The translations under genes were made by a program, and so were the position numbers. DNA of 46,558 nt from Ruminococcus sp. CAG:254 (GTDB lineage Bacteria; Bacillota; Clostridia; Oscillospirales; Ruminococcaceae). Below are positions 34,990-42,866 of this stretch, piece after piece. The notes under the pieces are model-generated. The model did not search any database and had not been told where the DNA came from. It saw only the letters and a list, made by a program, of their open reading frames with translations. Location: positions 1 to 46,558 of the forward strand of contig HF997975.1 of the NCBI GenBank assembly GCA_000433635.1, in the 5' to 3' direction. Within the stretch, counting starts at the first letter, position 1. Every line of letters begins with the position of its first letter.

Positions 34990-36426
34990 ATGAATCCATC
35001 TTATAGACGTCGTTTTTGCGGTATTTTGGCAGCTGCTTGCATGCTGACCACAGCAACTGTTCCGGCAGTTTCACCGGTTTTCTCACAGGTTTCCTTGTCT
35101 GTAGCAGCAGCAGAGGAAACGGATTTTTATAAGGGCTTGAAATATTTGAAATACAGTGATTATGCAGAAGTCATTGACTGCGACCAGACCCGTACGACCA
35201 TTAAAATTCCGTCCTCCATCGGCGGTTTACCGGTGCGAGTAATTGCAGAGCGTGCTTTTTACGGTTGTAAGAGTCTGGAAACGGTAACAGGTGGCGGAAA
35301 CGTGCAGGTAATTGCTCCAAATGCCTTTTCTTCCTGCACCTCTCTGACCAGCATCGGAGCAATGGACTCCTTGCAGTCCATCGGAAGTTCTGCCTTTTCG
35401 GATTGTGTTTCCCTGAGCAATATCCCGTCTTCACAATCGCTGAAGAGCATCGGCGACCTTGCCTTTTTCAACTGTGTATCGTTGCAGAGCGTTGCCATTC
35501 CAGCAACCCTGACAACACTGGGAGAAAATGTATTTGGAGATTGCATCAGCTTGCAGACGTTTGCGGTTGAAAATGGAAACACTGCATTTTCTGTTGAAAA
35601 TGATGTGTTGATGAATGCCGAAAAGACAACGCTGTTCTGCTATCCGCCTGCAAAAACGGGAACAACTTATTCCGTACCAAATACGGTTACAGAAATCGCA
35701 CCGTATGCGTTTGCTTCTGCTGCGGATTTGACAGATGTAACGCTGCCAACGGGCTTGCAGACCATTGGAGCGTGGGCATTTTCTCAGACGAAACTTACTT
35801 CCATTACCATTCCAAATACGGTAACAACGATTGGAAGTTATGCATTCTGTAATGCGGCATCTTTGAAACAAGTACAGTTGCCGAACAGCTTGCAGGAATT
35901 GCAGGCGGCTGCATTCTGGGGCTGTTCGTCTTTGGAGCAGGTGACTTTGCCGAACACCTTGCAGGAAATTCCGATTTATGCATTTTATGGTTGTACCGGT
36001 TTGCAGAAATTGACTGTTCCATCTAGCGTGCAGACCATCGCTAGCGAAGCCTTTCAGGGAATGTTTCAAAAAATCACCGTTGCCTGCTATCAGAATTCTT
36101 ATGCAGAAACCTATTTCCAGAAAATTATTTCAAGCGATAACTCCCAAGGACGGGAATCCCGCTATACCCTGCAAACTATGGAAACACCGACCATTTTAAA
36201 GGGCGATGCAAATCAGGATGGGGAAGTCAATGTTGAGGATGCGGTTTTTGTTTTGCAGTATTATGCAAAGAAAGCGGCTGGCAATCCAGTTTCCGTAACA
36301 GAAGCCGTTTATCAGGCGATGAATGTCGATGACAGCGATGATCAGATTGATGTTTCTGATGCTGTAAAAATTCTGACGTACTATGCAAAGAAGGCTGCTG
36401 GGCAAAATCCAGACTGGAATTTTTAA
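34990..36426 (+). CDS. Secreted BspA-like leucine-rich-repeat protein with C-terminal type I dockerin
   Basis: A 478-residue exported protein. Residues 1-38 form a signal peptide (RRRFCGILAAACMLTTATVP, cleavage near VAAAEE). Residues about 75-375 are LRR_5/BspA repeats of about 23 residues (IGSSAFSDCVSLSNIP, IAPYAFASAADLTDVTLP and similar), which usually bind proteins or carbohydrates. The last 75 residues are a dockerin with two calcium loops, DANQDGEVNVEDAV and DDSDDQIDVSDAV, each followed by a helix reading YYAKKAAG. The dockerin should attach it to a cohesin of a cellulosome scaffoldin. It sits between pepP and efp with its own promoter, interrupting a usual gene pair. Confidence 0.92.
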   Translation: MNPSYRRRFCGILAAACMLTTATVPAVSPVFSQVSLSVAAAEETDFYKGLKYLKYSDYAEVIDCDQTRTTIKIPSSIGGLPVRVIAERAFYGCKSLETVTGGGNVQVIAPNAFSSCTSLTSIGAMDSLQSIGSSAFSDCVSLSNIPSSQSLKSIGDLAFFNCVSLQSVAIPATLTTLGENVFGDCISLQTFAVENGNTAFSVENDVLMNAEKTTLFCYPPAKTGTTYSVPNTVTEIAPYAFASAADLTDVTLPTGLQTIGAWAFSQTKLTSITIPNTVTTIGSYAFCNAASLKQVQLPNSLQELQAAAFWGCSSLEQVTLPNTLQEIPIYAFYGCTGLQKLTVPSSVQTIASEAFQGMFQKITVACYQNSYAETYFQKIISSDNSQGRESRYTLQTMETPTILKGDANQDGEVNVEDAVFVLQYYAKKAAGNPVSVTEAVYQAMNVDDSDDQIDVSDAVKILTYYAKKAAGQNPDWNF

Positions 36427-36455
36427 TCGGATTGAAAAAAATTTATGGAAAAGGC

Positions 36456-36484
36456 TTGCAAAACGCCGAAATCTGTAGTATAAT
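36456..36484 (+). promoter_or_regulatory. Promoter of efp
   Basis: TTGCAA (36456-36461), a 17-base spacer and TATAAT (36479-36484), giving a leader of about 75 bases before efp. Confidence 0.85.
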
Positions 36485-36568
36485 AAAATATATACCTGTG
36501 CTTTCTGTCCGGAGGACAGCGGCAACAGAACAGGAGATAGAAACAAACAATCACGGAGGTTTAATTTT

Positions 36569-37126
36569 ATGATTTCAGCAGGCGATTTCAGAAACGGTGT
36601 CACCTTTGAACTGGACGGCAACGTTGTACAGGTTATTGAATTCCAGCACGTAAAGCCGGGTAAGGGTGCTGCATTCGTTCGTACCAAGTATAAGAATGTC
36701 ATCACTGGTGCAGTGGTAGAACGTTCTTTCAACCCGACTGATAAGTATCCGACCGCTTACATTGAACGGAAGGACATGCAGTATCTGTATGAAGATGGCG
36801 GTCTGTATTACTTTATGGACATGGAAACCTACGAACAGCTGCCGATTGATGGCAAGAAGCTGGGCGATGCATTCCGGTTCGTAAAGGAAAATATGGAAGT
36901 TAAGGTTCTGTCCTATAAGGGCAACGTATTCGGTGTAGAACCGCCGTTCTTTGTAGAACTCGAAGTAACTGAAACCGATCCGGGCTTCAAGGGCGATACT
37001 GCAACCAACGCAACCAAGCCGGCAACACTGGAAACTGGTGCAGAAATCAAAGTTCCGCTGTTTATCAACACTGGCGACAAGATTCGGATCGACACCAGAA
37101 CCGGCGAATATATGGAACGTGCATAA
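36569..37126 (+). CDS. efp: Elongation factor P
   Basis: EF-P enters the ribosomal E site and relieves stalling at polyproline, which is notable here because the window encodes a very Pro-rich protein. The 185 residues cover the three domains: MISAGDFRNGVTFELDGNVV, the tip loop VKPGKGAAFVRTK with Lys at the modification position, and the C-terminal GDKIRIDTRTGEYMERA signature. A strong ACGGAGG site precedes the ATG. Confidence 0.97.
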   Translation: MISAGDFRNGVTFELDGNVVQVIEFQHVKPGKGAAFVRTKYKNVITGAVVERSFNPTDKYPTAYIERKDMQYLYEDGGLYYFMDMETYEQLPIDGKKLGDAFRFVKENMEVKVLSYKGNVFGVEPPFFVELEVTETDPGFKGDTATNATKPATLETGAEIKVPLFINTGDKIRIDTRTGEYMERA

Positions 37127-37226
37127 GAATCGAGCTCGATTCTTGGCATAAATACAGGTACATGGTATCTGTGAAAAAACAGTCTGTTTCAGCAATGGAC
37201 AAAAGAAAAGAAAGAGGGCGGAGCAT

Positions 37227-37718
37227 ATGAATTTGAGTGACAAGATGTCTTATCTGAAGGGCTTAGTAGACGGCATGGAACTGGACTTGACCACAAAAGA
37301 AGGCAAAGTTCTGGGTCAGCTGCTGGACGTGCTTCAGGAAACGGTTTTGTATGTAACGGATTTACAGGATCAGGTAGATGAACTGACAGAACTCTGCGAA
37401 TCTCTGGACGAAGACCTCGGCGACGTGGAAGATGCAGTCTTTGGCGATGAAGAGGATGACGAAGACGAAGCAGACGAGTTTGAAGACGATGACGACGATT
37501 ATGATGACGACGACGACGATGATATGTATGAAGCAGTATGTCCGAATTGTCAGAATACGATTGTATTGTCAGATTCTGTTCTGGATGAAGGCACGATGCA
37601 TTGTCCGTGCTGCAACGAATTGCTGGAATTTGATTACAGCGATTTGACCATGGATGATTTGGAACACAAAGAAGAGGATGCAGAAGATGCAGAATCGGAA
37701 ACAGAACCAGAAGCATAA
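37227..37718 (+). CDS. Acidic zinc-ribbon protein, CD1247 N-terminal-domain family
   Basis: A 163-residue acidic protein of unknown function. Residues 1-70 (starting MNLSDKMSYLKGLVDGMELD) form a helical, coil-like domain resembling the CD1247 N-terminal family, common beside efp in Clostridia. Residues about 72-105 are nearly all Asp/Glu with a few Tyr. A zinc ribbon follows: CPNC near 109-112 and CPCC near 131-134. The tail is Glu-rich. The family call rests on memory of the N-terminal pattern. Confidence 0.75.
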   Translation: MNLSDKMSYLKGLVDGMELDLTTKEGKVLGQLLDVLQETVLYVTDLQDQVDELTELCESLDEDLGDVEDAVFGDEEDDEDEADEFEDDDDDYDDDDDDDMYEAVCPNCQNTIVLSDSVLDEGTMHCPCCNELLEFDYSDLTMDDLEHKEEDAEDAESETEPEA

Positions 37719-37755
37719 ATGACATCCATTGGAATCTGCACAGAAAACATGTAAG

Positions 37756-37794
37756 AAAAAATAAGCTGACAGATTGTTGTCGGCTTATTTTTTT
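37756..37794 (+). terminator. Terminator after the zinc-ribbon gene
   Basis: TAAGCTGACA (37762-37771) pairs with 37778-37787, with flanking A-run and T-run to 37794. Confidence 0.88.
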
Positions 37795-37917
37795 AGAGTG
37801 AAATATCACAAAGTTGACAACCGCATCTTTTCCAATGAGGCAGCGATTTGCCCAGTTACTGCTTAAGATATTTTAAAAATTAGAGAAAATTGTACAAAAA
37901 ATCGTATGGAAAATGGG

Positions 37918-37946
37918 TTGTATTTTCAAAAATTGCGTGGTATAAT
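37918..37946 (+). promoter_or_regulatory. Promoter of the Nfn operon
   Basis: TTGTAT (37918-37923), a 17-base spacer and TATAAT (37941-37946), about 30 bases before the GTG of the next gene. Confidence 0.75.
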
Positions 37947-37983
37947 AAAATTACGATTATTTTTATGAAAGAGAGGGAAAATT

Positions 37984-38814
37984 GTGTTTCCAATCATCGA
38001 AAAAACCGTGTTGAATCCATCGGTTGTTAAAATCAAGCTGGATGCACCACTGATTGCAAAAAAAGTATTACCGGGGCAGTTTATCATTTTCCGGATTGAC
38101 GAGTACGGAGAACGTGTTCCGCTGACGGTTGCCGATTATGACCGGGAAGCCGGAACAATTACGCTGATTTTCCAGATTGTCGGTCATACGACCGAACGGC
38201 TCGCCGCTCTGAACGCTGGCGATTCCATTCTGGACTTGGTAGGGCCTTTGGGCGTGGCAACCGAAATTCCGGAGGGCGTAGAATCTGTTTGTGTTGTTGG
38301 CGGCGGCGTTGGATGTGCAATTGCGTATCCGCAGGCAAAGCAGCTGTTCCACATGGGCAAAAAGGTAGATGTCATTGCTGGTTTCCGGAGCAAGGATATT
38401 GTCATTCTGGAAGACGAATTCCGGCAGTGCAGTGACAACCTGTTCCTTTGTACCGATGACGGCACATATGGACAGAAAGGTTTTGTTACCAACGTGTTGC
38501 AAGAACAGATTGATGCCGGAAAGAAATATGATATGGTCATTGCGATTGGTCCAATCCCGATGATGAAATTTGTTTCTAAGGTAACTGAACCGTATGCAAT
38601 CCCGACAATCGTTTCCCTGAATCCAATCATGGTAGACGGAACAGGAATGTGCGGCGGATGTCGTGTCACCGTAGATGGTCAAATTCGGTATGCCTGTGTC
38701 GATGGCCCAGACTTTGACGGTCATAAGGTAGACTATGACGAATTGATGCGGCGTGGTGGAACGTATCGGGAACAAGAACACGCATGTAGAATGATGAATG
38801 CGGAAGTAAAATAA
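37984..38814 (+). CDS. nfnA: NfnA-like ferredoxin-NADP+ reductase subunit alpha
   Basis: The 276-residue FAD/NAD-binding iron-sulfur flavoprotein of the dihydroorotate dehydrogenase electron-transfer type. With the next gene it forms the electron-bifurcating Nfn enzyme (reduced ferredoxin + NADH reduce two NADP+). It has the FAD domain (LPGQFIIFRIDEYGERVPLT), the NAD domain (VCVVGGGVGCAIAYPQAK) and the C-terminal [2Fe-2S] site with ligands in GTGMCGGCRVTVDGQIRYAC. Start is GTG after a GAGAGGG site. Older annotations call this sulfide dehydrogenase subunit or dihydroorotate dehydrogenase subunit; no pyrimidine gene is nearby. Confidence 0.88.
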   Translation: MFPIIEKTVLNPSVVKIKLDAPLIAKKVLPGQFIIFRIDEYGERVPLTVADYDREAGTITLIFQIVGHTTERLAALNAGDSILDLVGPLGVATEIPEGVESVCVVGGGVGCAIAYPQAKQLFHMGKKVDVIAGFRSKDIVILEDEFRQCSDNLFLCTDDGTYGQKGFVTNVLQEQIDAGKKYDMVIAIGPIPMMKFVSKVTEPYAIPTIVSLNPIMVDGTGMCGGCRVTVDGQIRYACVDGPDFDGHKVDYDELMRRGGTYREQEHACRMMNAEVK

Positions 38815-38856
38815 GGAAAGGAGTATCGTTTCCTATCGGAAGCGGTGAAAAACGCA

Positions 38857-40257
38857 ATGGCAAAACCAAATATGGCATTGGAAAAAGTGCCGATGCCGGA
38901 ACGAGATCCAAAAGAACGGGCAACTTGTTTTGAAGAAGTTGCAATGGGATATACGCCAGAAATGGCAATGGAAGAAGCAACTCGCTGTCTGAACTGCAAG
39001 GCAAAGCCTTGTGTTGCAGGATGTCCGGTTGGCGTTCGTATCCCAGAATTTATTCAGCAGATGGCAGCTGGAAATTTCTTAGAAGCTTATCAGATTATCA
39101 CCTCCACCAACAGCCTGCCGGCAGTCTGCGGAAGAGTCTGTCCGCAGGAATCGCAGTGTGAGGGCAAGTGTGTCCGTGGCAAGAAGGGTCAGCCGGTCGG
39201 AATCGGTCGTCTGGAACGGTTTGCCGCAGACTATGCGAGAGAACACGGAAACTTGCAGGCAAAACCCGTTGCACCAAACGGGCACAAGGTTGCTGTTGTT
39301 GGCGGCGGCCCTGCTGGCCTGACCTGTGCTGGCGATTTGGCACGGCTGGGCTATCAGGTAACCATTTTTGAAGCATTTCAGGTTGCTGGCGGTGTTCTGA
39401 TGTACGGCATTCCGGAATTTCGTCTGCCGAAGAGCATCGTACAGAAAGAAGTAAAAACACTGGAAGAACTGGGCGTTGAAATTCGTCCAAATATGGTAAT
39501 TGGCAAGATTCTCTCCATTGATGAACTGATGGAAGACGGCTATGAAGCAGTATTTGTTGGTTCTGGTGCAGGTCTGCCTCGGTTTATGGGCATTCCGGGC
39601 GAATCGCTGGTTGGTGTTTGCTCTGCAAACGAATATCTGACCCGAATCAACCTGATGAAGGGCTATCGGGAAAAATATGATACACCAGTCATAAAGTCCA
39701 AGGCAGTTGCCGTTGTCGGCGGCGGAAACGTTGCAATGGATGCTGCAAGAAGTGCATTGCGGATGGGTGCAGAACATGTTTATATTGTTTACCGCCGTTC
39801 TGAAGCAGAAATGCCGGCAAGAAAAGAAGAAGTACACCACGCAAAGGAAGAGGGCGTAGAGTTCCTGAACCTGAACAATCCGGTAGAAATTCTGGGCGAT
39901 GAAAAGACTGGCAGAGTCAATGGCATGAAGTGCATCAAGATGGAACTGGGCGAACCGGACGAAAGCGGCAGACGGCGGCCAGTTGCCATTCCAGGCAGTG
40001 AATATGTGCTGGATGTAGATACCGTTATTATGTCCATTGGTACTTCTCCGAATCCGCTGATTCGGACAACCACAGCTGGATTGGAAGCCAACAAGCGGGG
40101 CTGTCTGATTGTCAACGAAGATACCATGCAGACTACCAAGGATGGTGTATATGCAGGCGGTGACGCAGTGACCGGTGCAGCAACGGTGATTCTGGCAATG
40201 GGAGCTGGTAAAAAAGCAGCAGCATCCATTGACGAATATATCAAAACGAAGGCGTAA
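38857..40257 (+). CDS. nfnB: NfnB-like subunit beta / glutamate synthase small-subunit homologue
   Basis: A 466-residue iron-sulfur flavoprotein. The N-terminal [4Fe-4S] domains hold CLNCKAKPCVAGCP and CGRVCPQESQCEGKC. The FAD fold VVGGGPAGLTCAGDLA and the NADP(H) fold VVGGGNVAMDAARSALRMG follow, then TKDGVYAGGDAVTGAATV. Paired directly with the nfnA-like gene, it is more likely Nfn large subunit than GltD; no GltB gene is present. The start is uncertain: ATG 38857 fits homologues (MAKPNMALEKVPMPERDP), but GTG 38845 is possible. Confidence 0.88.
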   Translation: MAKPNMALEKVPMPERDPKERATCFEEVAMGYTPEMAMEEATRCLNCKAKPCVAGCPVGVRIPEFIQQMAAGNFLEAYQIITSTNSLPAVCGRVCPQESQCEGKCVRGKKGQPVGIGRLERFAADYAREHGNLQAKPVAPNGHKVAVVGGGPAGLTCAGDLARLGYQVTIFEAFQVAGGVLMYGIPEFRLPKSIVQKEVKTLEELGVEIRPNMVIGKILSIDELMEDGYEAVFVGSGAGLPRFMGIPGESLVGVCSANEYLTRINLMKGYREKYDTPVIKSKAVAVVGGGNVAMDAARSALRMGAEHVYIVYRRSEAEMPARKEEVHHAKEEGVEFLNLNNPVEILGDEKTGRVNGMKCIKMELGEPDESGRRRPVAIPGSEYVLDVDTVIMSIGTSPNPLIRTTTAGLEANKRGCLIVNEDTMQTTKDGVYAGGDAVTGAATVILAMGAGKKAAASIDEYIKTKA

Positions 40258-40275
40258 GCCGGAAAGGAACACAGC

Positions 40276-40764
40276 ATGAGAAAAAGAATGGCAAAATACG
40301 GATTGGCAGTCAGTGTAGCAGCATTGACGGGGGCTTTGAGCATGATGCCTGCCGCTGCATCCAGCGGCAGCAGCAGTTCCTCCTCTACTGGAAGCGGTGG
40401 AATGATTGGCTCTCTGATTATGATGGTATTGCTGTTTGCGGTCATGTATTTTATTCTGATTCGTCCGCAGAAGAAGAAGGAAAAGGAACAGCAGGCGATG
40501 CAGCGTGCCGTACGGGTTGGCGATGAAATCGTTACCATCGGCGGAATTGTTGGTCTGGTAACCCGTGTGGAAGACGATACCATTCAGATTGAAACGGGTG
40601 GCGACCGTCACAAGATGCGGATTAAGACTTGGGCAATTCAGGAAAACATTACCGTTAAGGAAGACAACGAACGAGCAAAGGCTGCTGCGGCAGAAGAAGC
40701 CAAGGCAAAGAAAGAATCCAAGAAAAAGAAGAAGGACGACGAAGAAAGCGTTCTGAAAGACTAA
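40276..40764 (+). CDS. yajC: Preprotein translocase subunit YajC with N-terminal signal-like extension
   Basis: YajC associates with SecDF of the Sec translocon. The core starts at about residue 40 (GGMIGSLIMMVLLFAVMYFI, then LIRPQKKKEKEQQ) and continues with VRVGDEIVTIGGIVGLVTRV, the standard fold. Before it lie 25 residues resembling a signal peptide (basic start, hydrophobic core, Ala-rich end) and a Ser/Gly linker, which most YajC lack. The tail is Lys/Glu-rich. In many Clostridia yajC neighbours the SCIFF genes; here inserted genes separate them. Confidence 0.93.
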   Translation: MRKRMAKYGLAVSVAALTGALSMMPAAASSGSSSSSSTGSGGMIGSLIMMVLLFAVMYFILIRPQKKKEKEQQAMQRAVRVGDEIVTIGGIVGLVTRVEDDTIQIETGGDRHKMRIKTWAIQENITVKEDNERAKAAAAEEAKAKKESKKKKKDDEESVLKD

Positions 40765-40786
40765 GGATTTTTCAAGTACATGAAGG

Positions 40787-40824
40787 AAAAGGCGGCAAAT
40801 CAGAAATTGGTGAGCCGCTTTTTT
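40787..40824 (+). terminator. Terminator after yajC
   Basis: A hairpin with arms AAAAGGCGGC and GCCGCTTTTTT (one bulge) ends in a T-run. A close relative lies at 42294-42330 on the other side of the dockerin gene. Confidence 0.75.
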
Positions 40825-40843
40825 CGTCAAAAGGAGGATGTAT

Positions 40844-42280
40844 ATGAAGTTTTTGAAAAAGGGATTAGCAGTTCTATTTGCTTGTACATTTGTTTCTGTA
40901 CCGCTTTATCATCCTGTGAAAGCAGATGCTGTTAGCATGGATGATATGGGCGATATGAATGAAGACCAGGAAGTTTCTGTTTCGGATGCGGTAGAAATTT
41001 TGACGATATATGCAAAAAGTGCTGCCGGACAATTGCCCTCTGTAACAGAGCGGAAAAGATTTGTTGCAGATGTCAATTATGATGTCCAAATCACGGTGGA
41101 AGATGCAGTTTATGTGTTGACTTATTATGCAAAAACGGCAGCTGGTTTGTCGCCATCCTGGGAGAGCCTTGGTATTTCCATGCCCCAGCGTTGTCCAGAA
41201 ACAGCGTCATATAAGAGAATTCATACAACTGAAACAGAAACCGGAAATTTAGTGAATGTATCGTTTCTTGATATCGATGATGATGGAAAAAAAGAAACTG
41301 TTGCGAAATACAAAGTGGAAGCTTATGAATATGAAAGTGATGATTGTTTTTTTTATGAGGGTTGCAGTTATTTCTATAATGTTTATGAAGAAGATGGTTC
41401 TATAAATACTTATGATGGACTACGGTCAAGATATAATAAACCAGAATACAGCACACTTGTTTATGATAAGAATATTGATAAAAAATACCTTGCAAATATG
41501 GAATATTTTTCATTATACTGGGATGGAGAAGGTTCGAGTTTAACTCGTTATGATGGAAAACAGGTGGCATCCTATTATACGCTTAATACTAAGTATCCAA
41601 AGTATCCAAACTTAGTAGAATTAAACACCAGTACGGAATTTACCATTTCCGGAAATCCAGTGACATTGGAAGAAGCACGGAACTATTTTGAAAATATTGA
41701 AATTTTAGATTCGGATGAACGAAATCTGGCGAATCGGTATTCCAATTACTTGAAAAATTATAATAAGTATATGGAAACAATATATTTAAAAAATCCGGAT
41801 AAGTGGGTTTCTTCGTTGGATGGATATAATGCATGGGATTTGATGTCCATAAGCCGAAGTAATTTCATTGCTGGTGTGAATGGAGATTATACAGAAGTTG
41901 GACAATGGTCAGAATCTGGTGGATATGGTGTAAAGTCTTCCATGTTCCCAGGATATATCATTGATTATCCAGGGGAATATCCGAGAGAGCTTGGTGTTTA
42001 TTCTGGAGAAATTACAGATTCTACATGGGTAGGAATGTCTTATTCCGAATTGGTTTCTGCATTGGGAAAACCAGATAGCTATTATCTTTCATTAATTGAT
42101 GGGAATTTTCCGGTGGTGAGTTATAATAATATTGATGGAATGCATATTTCTTTTTATTTTTATGATGTTACTGCAGACCGTGAGGGATTAGACGATAGGA
42201 AAGATGCAAAGAGATGTTTGGAAGAAAAGAACCCATCTGTAACACATGCACTGATTGTTAATGGTTTATGGGGTTTTTAA
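40844..42280 (+). CDS. Secreted protein with N-terminal type I dockerin and unknown C-terminal region
   Basis: A 478-residue exported protein. The signal peptide covers residues 1-27 (FLKKGLAVLFACTFVSVPLY). A dockerin follows immediately at about 33-105, with loops DMNEDQEVSVSD and DVNYDVQITVED and helices AVEILTIYAKSAAG and AVYVLTYYAKTAAG; some calcium-loop Gly are replaced. The remaining 370 residues match no family I recognise; they are Tyr/Asp-rich, with an FG-GAP-like FLDIDDDGKKETV near 143 and SYSELVSALGKPDSYYL near 404. ATG 40844 is used because GGAGG lies 6 bases upstream. The 41.2-42.2 kb part is clearly more AT-rich than its neighbours, which suggests a separate origin. Confidence 0.87.
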   Translation: MKFLKKGLAVLFACTFVSVPLYHPVKADAVSMDDMGDMNEDQEVSVSDAVEILTIYAKSAAGQLPSVTERKRFVADVNYDVQITVEDAVYVLTYYAKTAAGLSPSWESLGISMPQRCPETASYKRIHTTETETGNLVNVSFLDIDDDGKKETVAKYKVEAYEYESDDCFFYEGCSYFYNVYEEDGSINTYDGLRSRYNKPEYSTLVYDKNIDKKYLANMEYFSLYWDGEGSSLTRYDGKQVASYYTLNTKYPKYPNLVELNTSTEFTISGNPVTLEEARNYFENIEILDSDERNLANRYSNYLKNYNKYMETIYLKNPDKWVSSLDGYNAWDLMSISRSNFIAGVNGDYTEVGQWSESGGYGVKSSMFPGYIIDYPGEYPRELGVYSGEITDSTWVGMSYSELVSALGKPDSYYLSLIDGNFPVVSYNNIDGMHISFYFYDVTADREGLDDRKDAKRCLEEKNPSVTHALIVNGLWGF

Positions 42281-42293
42281 CTTTTTAAAACGC

Positions 42294-42330
42294 AAAAGGC
42301 GGCTGACCGAAATGGTGAGCCACCTTTTTG
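42294..42330 (+). terminator. Terminator after the dockerin gene
   Basis: AAAAGGCGGCT (42294-42304) pairs with AGCCACCTTTT (42318-42328) with one mismatch, followed by T. It shares AAAAGGCGGC, the GAAA(TT)GGTGAGCC segment and the T-run with the hairpin at 40787-40824. It lies in the convergent gap to the XRE gene. Confidence 0.7.
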
Positions 42331-42338
42331 TTTTCGAT

Positions 42339-42560
42339 TTATTTTTTAGGGTAAGGTTGTTTTTCATCAGTTTGGTTCAGCAGGTAATCAATGCTGGTAT
42401 GATAGAAGTTTGCCAGCTGGATGAGGATACTGGTGGGAATATCTCGTTTTCCCAGTTCATAATAAGAATATGCAACCTGCGAACAGTGCAGATAATCCGC
42501 AAGGTCTTTTTGATACAAATCATGGTCTTCTCGCAAATCTCGGATTCGTTGGTATCGCAT
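42339..42560 (-). CDS. XRE-family helix-turn-helix regulator
   Basis: A 73-residue single-domain Cro/CI-type DNA-binding protein: IRDLREDHDLYQKDLADYL, then SQVAYSYYELGKRDIPTSIL and LANFYHTSIDYLL, covering all five helices. The ATG at 42560 follows GGAGG by 6 bases; the preceding ATG at 42563 is only 3 bases away. It is divergent from a small gene whose promoter carries a dyad (42616-42634), the probable operator. Such regulators may control themselves or neighbouring accessory genes. Confidence 0.9.
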   Translation of the reverse strand: MRYQRIRDLREDHDLYQKDLADYLHCSQVAYSYYELGKRDIPTSILIQLANFYHTSIDYLLNQTDEKQPYPKK

Positions 42561-42608
42561 CATCCACCTCCATTTTTCTGTTATTATACGACAAAATCCG
42601 AGTGGAAA

Positions 42609-42637
42609 TTGACAAATAAAACAATTTGTTTTATAAT
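42609..42637 (+). promoter_or_regulatory. Promoter with an 8-bp dyad, probable XRE operator
   Basis: Perfect boxes: TTGACA (42609-42614), a 17-base spacer and TATAAT (42632-42637). Inside it, ATAAAACA (42616-42623) and TGTTTTAT (42627-42634) form a perfect inverted repeat with a 3-base centre, overlapping the -10 box. A repressor bound there would block this promoter. The divergent XRE gene is the natural candidate. Confidence 0.75.
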
Positions 42638-42659
42638 AAGAGAAAAGGAGGGGATGCTG

Positions 42660-42866
42660 GTGGAATCGTATGAAAAACCCTATTTTCAATTGTTCTGTAC
42701 GGTTTGCGATGTAATTGAAAATGTAGAATTATTTTTGGGGAATGCCGCATTGACGGGGATACAGCAGCAGTTTTTGAGGAAGCAGGTTGAACAGCATCCA
42801 CGCATAATTTCCCACCCGCTTGCATACATATCCATCAGGAATTCCACCGATGAGAGAGGGGCATGA
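42660..42866 (+). CDS. Small hypothetical protein upstream of the SCIFF-linked membrane gene
   Basis: A 68-residue soluble protein with no family I recognise (VESYEKPYFQLFCTVCDVIE at the start, then IQQQFLRKQVEQHPRIIS). The AGGAGG site at 42646-42651 is 8 bases from GTG 42660 but only 2 from ATG 42654, so GTG is favoured. It overlaps the next gene by four bases (ATGA) and has a strong, probably repressed promoter. As a partner of an XRE gene it could be an accessory antitoxin or toxin-like protein, but nothing in the sequence shows this. Confidence 0.6.
   Translation: MESYEKPYFQLFCTVCDVIENVELFLGNAALTGIQQQFLRKQVEQHPRIISHPLAYISIRNSTDERGA

Noticed and set aside
39079..40830. Long minus-strand open frame (583 codons) opposite nfnB and yajC
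   Set aside because: It is an antisense shadow of two clear genes, with low-complexity Cys/Phe/Asn composition and no start signals.
42255..42659. Longer (203-codon) form of the small gene at 42660
   Set aside because: The extended frame runs through the terminator, the opposing XRE gene and the consensus promoter at 42609-42637. The AGGAGG site at 42646 points to a start at 42654 or 42660.
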